Source: Planctomycetota bacterium (GTDB taxonomy: Bacteria; Planctomycetota; PUPC01; JACPCR01). Taken from it: a stretch of 64,000 bases of DNA. Below, in pieces: positions 8,756 through 17,739 of this stretch. The DNA is taken from assembly GCA_016179685.1 (NCBI GenBank), contig JACPCR010000070.1, positions 50,542-114,541 on the forward strand, in the 5' to 3' direction. The notes under the pieces were generated by a model. It did no database searches. It was given only the letters and a program-made list of their open reading frames with translations, and was not told the origin of the DNA. Made by a program: the position numbers and the translations under genes. Within the stretch, counting starts at the first letter, position 1, and every line of letters begins with the position of its first letter.

Positions 8756-9946
8756 TCACCCCACACTTTTTTGAACACTTCTCGGAACGAGCTGTCCATC
8801 CAGCGCACGGACCGTCCCGTTTCGAATGGTCATCTTGGGGACCATTCGCCTCTCCCCTACCCGCGTCTCGTTGAACGTATCGACGAACTCGAACCGGCCT
8901 TCCTGAAGCTCGAACAGGGCGAGGTCCGCCGCGGCGCCGACCCGCAGCGTGCCCACCAGTCCAGCCATGCCCATGACCGCCGCTGGAGCGGAAGTCACGC
9001 GCTCGATCGCCTGCTCCAACGGCATACCGAGAAGCAGAAACTTGGAGACCGTCGTGGCAAGGTCAAAAACGGGTCCATTCACGTTGTAGCGATGCAGGTC
9101 GCTGCTGATCGTTCCGGGCAGGACACCTTGCCTCATCGCCGTCTCCGCGACGCGGAACGTGAAGCTTCCCTTGCCGTGCCCGACGTCCAGGTGGACGCCT
9201 CGCTCGATCGCCTGGCGCACTTCCGGAAGAACCTTCCACTCCCGGTTCAAAATGCCCGACTCGTGCCCGTGAAAGCAGTGCGTGAGAATGTCGCCCCGGC
9301 GCATCTCCGCAAGAATACGAGGCAGAGGAAGCGACGACTTCGGCGTGTGGATCATCACGGGCAGGCCAGCCGCATCCGCGGCCTCACGGGCCAGCTTCAG
9401 CGCTGGAAGCTCGTTCTCTCCATTCCGGGCCAGATTGGCGCTCAGCCGGATCTTGATACCCAGGATGACGTCCCGGTTCTTTTCCACGACGGCGAGAGCG
9501 GAAGGCACATGCGCGTAGCGGATTTCCTCCAGTTCCCCGATCGACGGGTTGGTCTCGGCGCCGGTCACCAGCCCGACGCACGAGATGTTCAGGAAGGCCT
9601 TGAGCCGCGTCTCGCACACCTCGATCACGTACTTGCGGAAGCCCGGGAAGATGAAGGCGCCCGCTGTGCCTGCGTCGACCGCGGTCGTCACTCCCTTGGC
9701 CAGACAAGTGGGGTCCACCTCCACGCCGTAGTGCGACACACCGGCAAAGACGTGCACGTGAAGATCAATGAGCCCGGGCGTCACGAGCAGGCCCGAGGCA
9801 TCGATCTCCTCGTCGCCGGGTCCCGCTTCCATCCGTGCCTCGACGGCGGCAACGCGGCCGCCCTCCAGCGCCAGGTCCCGCCTGCCGTTTATCCCGGCCG
9901 CTGGGTCCACCAGCGTGCCCCCCCGCACGATCGTTCTTCCAGACAT
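8756..9946 (-). CDS. Amidohydrolase/deacetylase-family metallohydrolase
   Basis: A 396-residue cytosolic amidohydrolase of the dihydroorotase-like group annotated as the deacetylase or EF_0837/AHA_3915 family. Metal ligands are visible in order: DLHVHVF (HxH), GIKIRLS with the lysine that is carbamylated in this superfamily, MIHTP, HCFHGH, and the late aspartate in SSDLHRYN. The C-terminal AADLALFEL strand closes the composite beta-sandwich. The start is well supported by AAAGGAGG ending 4 nt before the ATG. Substrate is not predictable from sequence; known relatives act on N-acyl or cyclic-amide compounds. Confidence 0.85.
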   Translation of the reverse strand: MSGRTIVRGGTLVDPAAGINGRRDLALEGGRVAAVEARMEAGPGDEEIDASGLLVTPGLIDLHVHVFAGVSHYGVEVDPTCLAKGVTTAVDAGTAGAFIFPGFRKYVIEVCETRLKAFLNISCVGLVTGAETNPSIGELEEIRYAHVPSALAVVEKNRDVILGIKIRLSANLARNGENELPALKLAREAADAAGLPVMIHTPKSSLPLPRILAEMRRGDILTHCFHGHESGILNREWKVLPEVRQAIERGVHLDVGHGKGSFTFRVAETAMRQGVLPGTISSDLHRYNVNGPVFDLATTVSKFLLLGMPLEQAIERVTSAPAAVMGMAGLVGTLRVGAAADLALFELQEGRFEFVDTFNETRVGERRMVPKMTIRNGTVRALDGQLVPRSVQKSVG

Positions 9947-9969
9947 AGGTCCTCCTTTCTTTCACGGGG

Positions 9970-10060
9970 CGTGATGCCCGAAACGCACCAAGGTAAGGAA
10001 AGGTGTCAGGTGTCTGGCTTCAGGAATCCTCCGACACCGGACACCTACTATAACATCCCC
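9970..10060. repeat. GGTGTC/GACACC imperfect inverted repeat
   Basis: AGGTGTCAGGTGTCTGG (from 10000) is followed by GACACCGGACACCT (ending about 10047), giving an imperfect palindrome between two minus-strand genes. GGACACCTATTG recurs near 26207. No coding potential is seen. Confidence 0.4.
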
Positions 10061-10066
10061 GCCCGC

Positions 10067-10393
10067 TCATCTCTTCCACTCTTCGTGGTCTCGCCTCATG
10101 CCATTTTGAATCCAATCCTCGAGCGACGCGTAAAGCACCGTGGACGGGCACTCGGGATGCTTCTCCCGCTCGCACGACCAAGTCAGATGAACGTCGGCGA
10201 ACGCTGTGGGTCCGTCCGGTAGATGGAAAAGCACGTCATCCGCATCGAAGCGACGCGCGACCGCGACGGCCCGGCGGCCGAACAAGACGTGACCGGGCCC
10301 CACCTCTCTTTCCAGTTCACGCTCGAGCCCGGGAGAAGTGGGATGCCAGGGCTCGAGCCAGTTCACTTTCATGAGCGCTTCGTGAATATCCAT
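10067..10393 (-). CDS. Small conserved-looking unknown protein
   Basis: A 108-residue acidic-basic mixed protein: NWLEPWHPTSPGLERELERE, GRRAVAVARRFDADDVLF, FADVHLTWS and YASLEDWIQNGM. It has no transmembrane segment or signal peptide. I have an impression of a widespread ~100-residue cytosolic family of unknown role but cannot name it. Codon usage resembles neighbouring genes, which supports it being real. Confidence 0.65.
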   Translation of the reverse strand: MDIHEALMKVNWLEPWHPTSPGLERELEREVGPGHVLFGRRAVAVARRFDADDVLFHLPDGPTAFADVHLTWSCEREKHPECPSTVLYASLEDWIQNGMRRDHEEWKR

Positions 10394-10424
10394 GGGGCAT
10401 CTTCCGGATCATGATTCCATCATA

Positions 10425-10530
10425 GCAAAGATGCAAACCCAAGGGGCATCACGGAGGAAACGGAGGACACGGAGGGCTTCTGATGAATACCTTTCCTGGT
10501 TTTCCCCTGCTCCCCGTGGTTCATACCGAT
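10425..10530 (+). repeat. CACGGAG palindromic repeat, copy 2
   Basis: GCAAACCCAAGG, then CACGGAGG and GGACACGGAGG, the centre TTCTGATGAATACCTTTCC, then CCCCGTGGTTCATACCGAT. The order and centre match the 17.8-kb copy and the inverse of the copy at position 1. Confidence 0.7.
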
Positions 10531-10603
10531 TAGGATTGAGGGGTGACACAAGCGCTAAAGCGCTCACTTCAACGACTTACGCCAAAATGTAGCGCTGCCT
10601 TGC

Positions 10604-10796
10604 TAGCCCGGATTTCTCACAGGTCACTACGGCGCGCTCGATATCCGCCTGTGCTTCAATCCGTTGCAATGCAGGCTTCAAGGCCGCCTTCCTGGCACCT
10701 CGATCCGAGTTTGCCCTGAACGAGAATGGCGCAAGTCGTTCGATCCGAAGCCCGAAGGGCACATTTCGAACACACCGTGGTAGAAATGCGGGTTAG
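10604..10796 (+). repeat. 193-bp dispersed repeat, copy A
   Basis: Starts TAGCCCGGATTTCTCAC and ends GTGGTAGAAATGCGGGTTAG. Internal landmarks shared with copy B (11600-11792) include CGCTCGATATCCGCCTGTG, GCAAGTCGTTCGA and TTTCGAACACACC. Both are exactly 193 bp and both lie beside the nuclease gene, one on each side. The remaining intergenic DNA (10531-10603) shows nothing else. Confidence 0.75.
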
Positions 10797-10805
10797 ATGA
10801 TGCAG

Positions 10806-11348
10806 CTACTCGGGCCGCTGATTCCTCTGGCTGCGGGCCTTGCGGAAATCCCACGGCGGAATCGGTTGCGGATCGGACCACAGGCCCCGGCCGGAAGCCC
10901 TTGCCTGTTCCTCCAGTTCCTGCAGCTCCGTGGCATCCGGCGCAAACTGCTCATACCACCAGGCCAGCCCAGCCTTCACCAGCTCCTGGTTCAGGCTCGC
11001 ATCGTCTGGGAGCGTGACCCACGACACGGCGCGTCCGTAGCGATCGATGGAGACGACCCGCACGGTCACTACCTTTCCGAAAGCCAGTTGAGACGCAAGC
11101 TCCTTGGCCCGATTGCCGAAGGGCTGCGCTTTTTCAGGGCAGTCGATCCCGTAAAGGCGGATTTTCTCGGCCTTCCCTTGGCGCATCACGGAGATCGTGT
11201 CGCCGTCAGACACCCCGACGACCTTTCCGACGAACGATTCGCCTCGGCGCGGCGGACCGGCCGCGGGACCCACGACGTCTTCAGGCTCGGCCAGGACGGC
11301 TGGAAGCGCGAGGGTCCCTGTCAGAATCCAAATGGCGTACCGGCTCAA
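10806..11348 (-). CDS. Secreted thermonuclease (staphylococcal nuclease domain)
   Basis: A 180-residue protein with an N-terminal signal-like segment (about residues 1-20, ending LPAVLA) and an SNase fold from about residue 38. GKVVGVSDGDTISVM supplies the metal-binding aspartate, RLYGIDCPE the catalytic arginine and aspartate area, and DRYGRAVSWVTL the second conserved arginine. The C-terminal GLWSDPQPIPPWDFR tail is typical of secreted bacterial forms. It probably degrades extracellular DNA and RNA in a calcium-dependent way. It is bracketed by two full copies of the 193-bp repeat. Confidence 0.85.
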   Translation of the reverse strand: MSRYAIWILTGTLALPAVLAEPEDVVGPAAGPPRRGESFVGKVVGVSDGDTISVMRQGKAEKIRLYGIDCPEKAQPFGNRAKELASQLAFGKVVTVRVVSIDRYGRAVSWVTLPDDASLNQELVKAGLAWWYEQFAPDATELQELEEQARASGRGLWSDPQPIPPWDFRKARSQRNQRPE

Positions 11349-11421
11349 GCTGATCCCTGAACTGTCCCTGAATGAGTCATCCCGGGGCGGCTTCGCCTGC
11401 GGCGGAATTGCCCTGGGATGC

Positions 11422-11461
11422 TATGCAAGGTGGAATGGCCTTGCCGTTGCCACCTTGCATA
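11422..11461. repeat. 12-bp-stem hairpin in the gap before the ABC permease
   Basis: TATGCAAGGTGG (11422-11433) and CCACCTTGCATA (11450-11461) are perfect inverted copies. On the minus strand it lies past the ABC transporter stop and the repeat copy, and before the nuclease gene. Terminator function is possible, but no T-run follows. Confidence 0.45.
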
Positions 11462-11599
11462 ACCCCTTGTACTTGAACGAGCTATGTTCAGCATGCGCAA
11501 CTATCTCATTTCGCCCATTTCGGAGCCCTTTTAAGATAGTGAACAGGGAAGGTTCACTAATTTCTTACCCGGCCGGACAAGCGCGGGAGGCGGGCCGGT

Positions 11600-11792
11600 T
11601 AGCCCGGGTTTATCACAAGGCTTACCAGCACGCTCGATATCCGCCTGTGGGGGAATCCCTTGCGATTCAGGCTTCGCCCCGGCCTTCTTGGCATCTCCTA
11701 CCGGGCTAACCCTGAGCGGGTACGAAGCAAGTCGTTCGAGTCGAAGCCCGCAGAGCGCGTTTCGAACACACCGTGGTAGAAATGCGGGTTAG
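11600..11792 (+). repeat. 193-bp dispersed repeat, copy B
   Basis: Same length and ends as copy A (TAGCCCGG... to ...GCGGGTTAG), with about three quarters of bases visibly shared. It ends 14 bp before the stop of the MalG-like permease, so it may also end that transcript. The rest of 11349-11806 holds only the hairpin above. Confidence 0.75.
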
Positions 11793-11806
11793 AGGCAGGT
11801 GCTTCG

Positions 11807-13456
11807 CTACCCCTTCAGGCCCGTCAAGGTCACCCCTTGGATGAAGTACTTCTGGGCAAAGAAAAAGATAACGATAACCGGAAGCGTCATCAAAAGGCTT
11901 GCCGCCATGGTCAGCGCCGGGTTGTTCCCCACCTGGACCGAGAAGGCATAGAGACCGAAGGCCAGCGGATAGAGCCGCTGATCGGCCACGTAAATCAGGG
12001 GCCCCATGAAGTCGTTCCAGGTCCCCATGAAGGTGAAAATGGCGATGGCGGCGAGGCTCGGCTTGATGAGGGGCAGCATGATATGCCAGTAGATGCGGAA
12101 GAAGCCGCAGCCGTCGATCCGTGCCGCGTCCTCCAGGTCGCGCGGAATGCCCCGGAGAAATTGTCGGAGGAGGAAGATGTAGAATGCCGATCCGAAGGCG
12201 TGGCCCAGCCAGAGCGGCGTGAGGCTGTTGTAGGCCCCGAGGACTTTCCAGATGAGAAAATGGGGGATCTGGGTGACCTGGCCCGGGATCATCATGGTAG
12301 CCAGGAGAAGGATGAAGCAGAAGTCGCGGCCGGGCCACTCAAGCCGGGCGAACGCGTAGGCCACCAGCGAGCACGAGAACAGGGTCAGCACGACGTTCAG
12401 GACGACGAGGAAGAGGCTGGTGGCGACGTAGCGCCAGAACGGGATGTGATCGAGGACACGATCGTAATTCAAGCGCAACTTGTTGCAGGCGGCGCGCCAG
12501 CGGCTGCACTGCCTCAGTTCCAGGGTCACTCGTACCCGGTGAGGATCGGCCAGGATGCCGAAGCCGCGCCCGGCCTCACGCAGCGCATACCAGGTCTTGA
12601 TCTGGGTGGGAAGGTCTTCAGGGCTAGGAAACCTCCACGTCACCAGGGTCCAGCCGAAATTCGCGAGCGGCACCGCTCGCTCCGAAACGTAACGGACGCC
12701 CGCCATCTCCAGGGACAGCCCCAGCTCGTGCCAAGTGTCATCCGGCCGAAGATAGAGCTGAAGACGCTGAAAATCCTGAACCCCGAAAGGGAGGCCATAG
12801 GTGCCTGAAAAGACCCCGCGGTCCCCCTGGCCGAAATCATAGGCGACGGAGAGGCCAGTCATCGAAGGACCCGCCAAGTCCCTGAACGAAACTATCGTCG
12901 GCGTGTGGATCGTCCACCTCCGGCTCATCGGAAGGTCAGCCCCCAGCACGACTTCCTCACGGGCCGTGCTCCGAATGCGGAGCTGCCCCAGCACCAGCCT
13001 GCGGTGCACGCTGGCGAAGACCTCTTCGATCGAGCGGCGGTCCACCTGGCTTTGAGCGGCTTCGATGATCCCGGAGGCGGGGCCGCTCCAGACCGCCGCA
13101 GGCAGCCTTCGGGAGAGCCTCTGGAGCAGGCCGTTCGAAACCTGCTCGGTCGCCGACTCGGCGTCGATGTCCGCAGGCGGTGCGAAACCAAGAGCCTTCA
13201 CCTGCCCGTTGAGCCATCCCTGAATCTCCCACTCCTTGTCACTCCCCGGTCCGGAATGGTAGCGTTCATCCACATACGGGCTGCGCACACGAGGGTCCGG
13301 TGCGAGCGGCAGAAACTGCGGGTCCCGGCCGAACAGCTCGCGATCGACCTTCACACTCGAGCAGGCCATCCAGGCGAACGGGATCGAAAAAAGGATCGAC
13401 CCGGCCGCCAGCAGGCCATACAACACCAGGGCGTGAAGCCAGCATCGGTAGCGCAT
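11807..13456 (-). CDS. Sugar ABC transporter permease (MalG-like) with large extracytoplasmic insert
   Basis: Inner-membrane permease of the CUT1 carbohydrate importer family. Residues 10-30 form TM1 with MalG-type sequence (SIPFAWMACSSVK). Instead of continuing to TM2, the chain runs through a ~290-residue soluble stretch (about 45-335) with beta-type sequence, then resumes five helices from about 343. The EAA loop that contacts the ATPase is LEDAARIDGCGFFRIYW at 441-457, and GTWNDFMGPLIY is family typical. At 549 residues it is about twice normal size. It pairs with the adjacent binding-protein/permease fusion 69 bp upstream. No ATPase gene is nearby; a shared MsmK-type ATPase elsewhere is likely. 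Confidence 0.85.
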   Translation of the reverse strand: MRYRCWLHALVLYGLLAAGSILFSIPFAWMACSSVKVDRELFGRDPQFLPLAPDPRVRSPYVDERYHSGPGSDKEWEIQGWLNGQVKALGFAPPADIDAESATEQVSNGLLQRLSRRLPAAVWSGPASGIIEAAQSQVDRRSIEEVFASVHRRLVLGQLRIRSTAREEVVLGADLPMSRRWTIHTPTIVSFRDLAGPSMTGLSVAYDFGQGDRGVFSGTYGLPFGVQDFQRLQLYLRPDDTWHELGLSLEMAGVRYVSERAVPLANFGWTLVTWRFPSPEDLPTQIKTWYALREAGRGFGILADPHRVRVTLELRQCSRWRAACNKLRLNYDRVLDHIPFWRYVATSLFLVVLNVVLTLFSCSLVAYAFARLEWPGRDFCFILLLATMMIPGQVTQIPHFLIWKVLGAYNSLTPLWLGHAFGSAFYIFLLRQFLRGIPRDLEDAARIDGCGFFRIYWHIMLPLIKPSLAAIAIFTFMGTWNDFMGPLIYVADQRLYPLAFGLYAFSVQVGNNPALTMAASLLMTLPVIVIFFFAQKYFIQGVTLTGLKG

Positions 13457-13525
13457 GGGTGAGTGCGGAAGCCAGGATAAAGGTGAACCAGGAATTCTCG
13501 TCCAGGCGTGAAGAGGATTCCTGGC

Positions 13526-16021
13526 CTACACCTCGTAGTGAACCCAACGGCGGGAGAGCCAGACTTGAACGAGCGTGACGCCCATGACGATCAGGAAGAG
13601 AAACCAGGCCATCGCTGAGGCGTAACCCATGTGGCCATAGCGAAAAGCCTGATTGAACAGGTGGTAGACATAAAAGAGGGTGGAATTGACCGGCCCGCCC
13701 TGCGTCATGATGAACGCCTGGCCGAAAATCTGAAACGTGCCGATCAGGCCCATCACGAGGTTGAAGAACAGATAAGGCGATAATTGGGGCAGCGTGACGT
13801 GCCGAAACTGCTGCCACGCGCTCGCCCCGTCCAGGCTTGCGGCCTCGTACAGCTCCTCCGGGATGCTCTTTAGGCCGGCGAGCCAGATGATCATGCCGCT
13901 GCCAGCTCCCCATAGGCCCATGACAATGATGGAAGGCTTGCTCCACCGGGCGTCCTGCAGCCAGAGTGGCCCCTCGACTCCCAGGCTGCCCAGGGCGAGA
14001 TTGAACAGCCCTCCCTGCGGATTGAACATCCAAATCCAGAGGATGCTGGCCGCCACCATCGGCACGACGGCGGGCAGGTAAAAGAAGGTGCGCCAGACGG
14101 CAATGCCCCGGACCCGCGCATTGAGGAGCAAGGCGAGGCCCAAACTGACCGCCATCGCCAGCGGAACACCCAGGACCATGTAAACCGTATTCCAGAGCGC
14201 CAGAGGAAAGAGCCGATCCTCCGTGAACATCCAGGTGTAATTCTGGAAACCGATGAGCCGCGGTGGGTTGAGAACGTCATAATCGCAGAAGCTCATGAGG
14301 ATGGAAAAGAGCATGGGGCCCCCGCCAAACACGATGAAGCCGATCATCCATGGGGCGGCGCAAGCGTATCCGCCACGCCACTGCCGCCGGAAGTAGCCGC
14401 CCCTCGAGCCTTCGACCAGGCGGTCCACGGTCCCGGATTCCAGCCGGAGCAGCCGCCCGACGCCGCGACGAAATCTTGCTCGGGTGTCCCACAGGAAGAC
14501 GACCGTAGCGGTGAAAAGGAGCAGGACCGCGTAGGCGGCGAAGAACCACTCCCAGGACACGGGTCGGCCCCGCTGCGGCTGAAGCAGCCGGTCCAGATCG
14601 CGCTGGACGATCGCCGTCCCTCGGTCCAGGGCCTCCTTCGGAGTCAGCTCGTGGTAAAGAGCCGCCTCCATGGCGCTCCGATGCTCGTTCCAGAGAAGCT
14701 GGCCCACCGGAGTGATGGGACGGAAGCGGGCGTCCGGAAGCAGCTCCTTGAAAATTCGACTCCCTTCCCGGATTTTCTCCGGCACGAGTGGATTTCCAGC
14801 CACATACTGCGCGAAGAAAAGCTCGTTCAGGTGAACCACGGGCGACTGGCCCGGGATGAACAGCCGGCCCTGGGCCTCGACTATCTCGCGATCGCTCTCG
14901 ACCATGAGCCGGATCGCCCGATCGCTCGTCACGTGCCGGATAAACGCCCAGGCCGCATCCTTGTTCCGCGCGGTCGCCGGGATCGCGTAGGCCCAGCCGC
15001 CGTTCCACGTCACCGTTTGCCGTCCCCGCAGAATCTCACGGCGCGGCAGGGGCGGCGCAGAGACGCCAAAGCTCACCTCCTGGCCGTACGCCGCCAGGAA
15101 AGACATCTGCCATCCGCCGTCGATCTTCATGGCCACCTTGCCCTGAATGAACGGGTCCAGCTCCCCGCTCTGAAAACCGGCCTGAAAGGCACTCACCTCC
15201 GCATATCCCCCGATAGCGTCATAGACCTCTACCATGTAGCTCAAGGCCTCAACAATCCGCGGATCATTCAGGGTGCACCGGTCCCCTTCCGGACTCATGA
15301 ATTCTCCTCCGGCCATCCAGCCGTACATGTACAGCCAGCAATTGCCGAAGTTGGGAGCGAAGCCGATGACCTTCAGCCGGCCCTGCTCGTCCCGCTCCGT
15401 CAGCTTGACCGCGTACTCTTTCAGTTCTTCCCAGTCGACGGGCGGGTGCGCCTCTCCCCGGCCATCCACCAGCCCGGCCCGCTTCAGGAGGTCCTTGTTA
15501 TAGATCAGCGCCCGGTCGTCCACGGAGTTCGGAATGCCATACACCTTGCCGCGGTAACAAGCCTCGTCCCAGCAGGACTTGTAGTAGCGCCCGGGATGCG
15601 GAACGTCCGTCCGGCCCGCCGCGAGGTCCCTTTCCATGCAGTCGTCAAGCGGGATGAAGGCGCCGCGCGCCGCCCATTCCGCCACCGCGAATCGGTCGAA
15701 AAAAATCACGTCCGGCGAGACGCCTCCGGCCACGCTGATCAGAAACCGCGTGGGATCCGAGACCTGATCCCGTGCCGCGTTCTGGCCCGAAATCACGCGG
15801 TAGATGGGCTGGCTGGGGTCCCCTGCATGCACCTGGCGGCTGGCCTCCTCGAAGTCCCGAACCGCGTCCTCCATGGCGCCCCGAATCGGACCCCCGGGCC
15901 CCATAAAGACGATCTCCACCACGCCCGCGCGGTCCCTAAGCCCGGAACGCCGGCTCGGGTAAAGCGCAACCAGAACGGCCAGGAGGAACACGCCTGCCAG
16001 GATGGGTTTCCAGAGGCTCAA
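13526..16021 (-). CDS. Fused sugar-binding protein and MalF-like ABC permease
   Basis: An 831-residue fusion. An N-terminal anchor (residues 7-24) is followed by a type-1 extracellular solute-binding domain (about 35-480) with family features such as VAGGVSPDVIFFD, GIPNSVDDRALIYNKDLL and GKVAMKIDGGW. A second membrane helix (about 493-515) and a MalF-type permease domain follow, with its EAA loop EELYEAASLDGASAWQQFR at 722-740. The binding domain is thus tethered at both ends to the membrane. The start is TTG, backed by a strong GGGAGG spaced 7 nt upstream. With the MalG-like gene it forms a two-gene importer, probably for an oligosaccharide; substrate unknown. Confidence 0.85.
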   Translation of the reverse strand: MSLWKPILAGVFLLAVLVALYPSRRSGLRDRAGVVEIVFMGPGGPIRGAMEDAVRDFEEASRQVHAGDPSQPIYRVISGQNAARDQVSDPTRFLISVAGGVSPDVIFFDRFAVAEWAARGAFIPLDDCMERDLAAGRTDVPHPGRYYKSCWDEACYRGKVYGIPNSVDDRALIYNKDLLKRAGLVDGRGEAHPPVDWEELKEYAVKLTERDEQGRLKVIGFAPNFGNCWLYMYGWMAGGEFMSPEGDRCTLNDPRIVEALSYMVEVYDAIGGYAEVSAFQAGFQSGELDPFIQGKVAMKIDGGWQMSFLAAYGQEVSFGVSAPPLPRREILRGRQTVTWNGGWAYAIPATARNKDAAWAFIRHVTSDRAIRLMVESDREIVEAQGRLFIPGQSPVVHLNELFFAQYVAGNPLVPEKIREGSRIFKELLPDARFRPITPVGQLLWNEHRSAMEAALYHELTPKEALDRGTAIVQRDLDRLLQPQRGRPVSWEWFFAAYAVLLLFTATVVFLWDTRARFRRGVGRLLRLESGTVDRLVEGSRGGYFRRQWRGGYACAAPWMIGFIVFGGGPMLFSILMSFCDYDVLNPPRLIGFQNYTWMFTEDRLFPLALWNTVYMVLGVPLAMAVSLGLALLLNARVRGIAVWRTFFYLPAVVPMVAASILWIWMFNPQGGLFNLALGSLGVEGPLWLQDARWSKPSIIVMGLWGAGSGMIIWLAGLKSIPEELYEAASLDGASAWQQFRHVTLPQLSPYLFFNLVMGLIGTFQIFGQAFIMTQGGPVNSTLFYVYHLFNQAFRYGHMGYASAMAWFLFLIVMGVTLVQVWLSRRWVHYEV

Positions 16022-16092
16022 GGTACACCTCCCACTGGGCTCTCCCCGGGCTCATCGTGCAGGTCTCCCGTGAATTGCAGCGCCCGCGCGAT

Positions 16093-17514
16093 TCACGGAA
16101 GTGTGTGTACTTTCAGAAAGTTGGCCCGAGGCCGCAACTCCACGGGCGACCCCGCCACGAGAACCACGGTGTCCCCGGGGCCCGCCATTCGACTCGCCCG
16201 CAGCCGGAGCTCCATCTCGGGAATCATGGACTCCAGCGTGCTGGCAAGCGGCATCGTCTGCGACACCACACCCCAGGTGAAGTTGAGCCAGCGACAGACC
16301 TCTGGCGATGGAGTGAAGGCTGCGATGGGGCAAACGGGACGGCATCGGCTCACGGCCGCGGCGGTGCTTCCCGACTGGGTGAAGACGACCACGGCCCGGG
16401 CCGCCAGCGTCGCCGCGGCGTGGCACGCCGCCTTGCTGACGGCCAGAGCCGAATCGGGAGGCGTGCTCGACTCCCCGCCATCCGCACCTCTCGACATGGA
16501 TTCGCTCTCCACCGAGCCGATGATGCGGTCCATCACCTGCACGGCCTGGACCGGATACCGGCCCACGCTTGTCTCCGCCGAAAGCATGACGGCATCCGTG
16601 CCGTCGAGCACCGCATTGGCCACGTCAGACGCCTCAGCCCGCGTGGGCCTCTCCTGCTCCACCATGCTCTCCAGCATCTGCGTCGCCGTGATCACCGGCT
16701 TGCCGCGGGCTCTCGCCAGGGCGATCAGCCGTTTCTGGATCAACGGCACCCGCTCGATCGGCATCTCCACCCCGAGGTCGCCCCGGGCCACCATCACGGC
16801 CTCGCTCTCGTCCAGAATCGGGTCGAGGCGCTCCAATGCCTGCGAGGTCTCCATCTTCGCAATGAGAGGCAGGCCAGGCCGAAAGGCGTGCACCGCCGCA
16901 CGGACCTGCCTGAGGTCCTCCTCATGCCTGACGAACGAGACCGCAACCGCGTCGATGCCTTCCCGGATGCCCGCCTGCAAGTCCACCAGGTCCTCGGGCT
17001 CGAGAATCGGCAAGGCCAGGTGGGCGCCCGGCGCATTGATCCCTTTGTGCGACGTCAATCGTCCCCCGCGGACCACCCGGCAGCGAATCGCCACACCGTC
17101 GGTGCTCGACACGGAAAGCTCGACGTTGCCGTCATCCACGAAGATGCTCTGACCCGCAGATACGCCCGCGGCCAGAAACGGGGACTGAACCGGCAGTGCC
17201 GCGCCGGCCAGGCCCGCCGTCTCCGCTCCCTCCGTCGCCAGCAGCACATCCTCCCCAGCCTGCAGCCGGCGGCCTTCGGGCGGCAATCTCCCCATTCTGA
17301 GCCTTGGACCGCGCAGGTCCAGAAAGACGGCGATCGGCCTGCCGTGCCGTTCAGCCGCCGCACGGATACGCCGGATGCAGTCGAGCCGCTCCGCTGTTGT
17401 TCCATGGGAGCAATTGAGCCGCGCCACGTTCATCCCGGCCTCCATGAGCTGGCCGAGCTTCTCATCCGTGGACGTCGCCGGTCCAATCGTGCAGACAATC
17501 TTTGTGCGGCGCAT
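16093..17514 (-). CDS. pyk: Pyruvate kinase
   Basis: Transfers phosphate from phosphoenolpyruvate to ADP at the end of glycolysis. 473 residues, full family length. Visible motifs: RRTKIVCTIGPATS, NVARLNCSHG, FLDLRGPRLRMG, the catalytic IAKMETSQALERLDPIL, GDLGVEMP and TATQMLESM. The C-terminal effector domain runs from about 350 to 473 and ends HTLP. I preferred the ATG at 17514 because family sequences begin MRRTKIV; a longer in-frame start at 17541 would overlap a repeat. It reads toward the ABC fusion gene, 71 bp away. Confidence 0.96.
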   Translation of the reverse strand: MRRTKIVCTIGPATSTDEKLGQLMEAGMNVARLNCSHGTTAERLDCIRRIRAAAERHGRPIAVFLDLRGPRLRMGRLPPEGRRLQAGEDVLLATEGAETAGLAGAALPVQSPFLAAGVSAGQSIFVDDGNVELSVSSTDGVAIRCRVVRGGRLTSHKGINAPGAHLALPILEPEDLVDLQAGIREGIDAVAVSFVRHEEDLRQVRAAVHAFRPGLPLIAKMETSQALERLDPILDESEAVMVARGDLGVEMPIERVPLIQKRLIALARARGKPVITATQMLESMVEQERPTRAEASDVANAVLDGTDAVMLSAETSVGRYPVQAVQVMDRIIGSVESESMSRGADGGESSTPPDSALAVSKAACHAAATLAARAVVVFTQSGSTAAAVSRCRPVCPIAAFTPSPEVCRWLNFTWGVVSQTMPLASTLESMIPEMELRLRASRMAGPGDTVVLVAGSPVELRPRANFLKVHTLP

Positions 17515-17530
17515 GGATAAGCCACCGTAA

Positions 17531-17722
17531 CTAGCCCGCATTTCTCACACGATGTGTTCGAAACGCGCCCTGCGGGCCTCGACTCGAACGGCTTGCGTCG
17601 TTCTCGCTCAGGGCTAACCCGGATCGAGGTGCCAGGGAGGCCGAGTTGAAGCCTGCATTGTAACGGATTGCTGCACAGGCGGATATCGAGTGTGCTGTTG
17701 TGACTGGAGAGAAATCCGGGCT
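17531..17722 (-). repeat. 193-bp dispersed repeat, copy C (reverse)
   Basis: Begins CTAGCCCGCATTTCTCAC and GATGTGTTCGAAACGCGC, the inverse of the 3' end of copies A and B, and ends GAAATCCGGGCTG, the inverse of their 5' end. CACAGGCGGATATCGAG and CTCGACTCGAACG are shared internally. Its first base lies 16 bp upstream of the pyk start, so it may carry or block the pyk promoter. Confidence 0.7.
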
Positions 17723-17739
17723 GGCAGAGGAAGGAATTT

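Noticed and set aside
14651..17152. 833-residue plus-strand open frame over the ABC fusion and pyk
   Set aside because: Antisense to two well-identified genes and of arginine/histidine-rich shadow composition.
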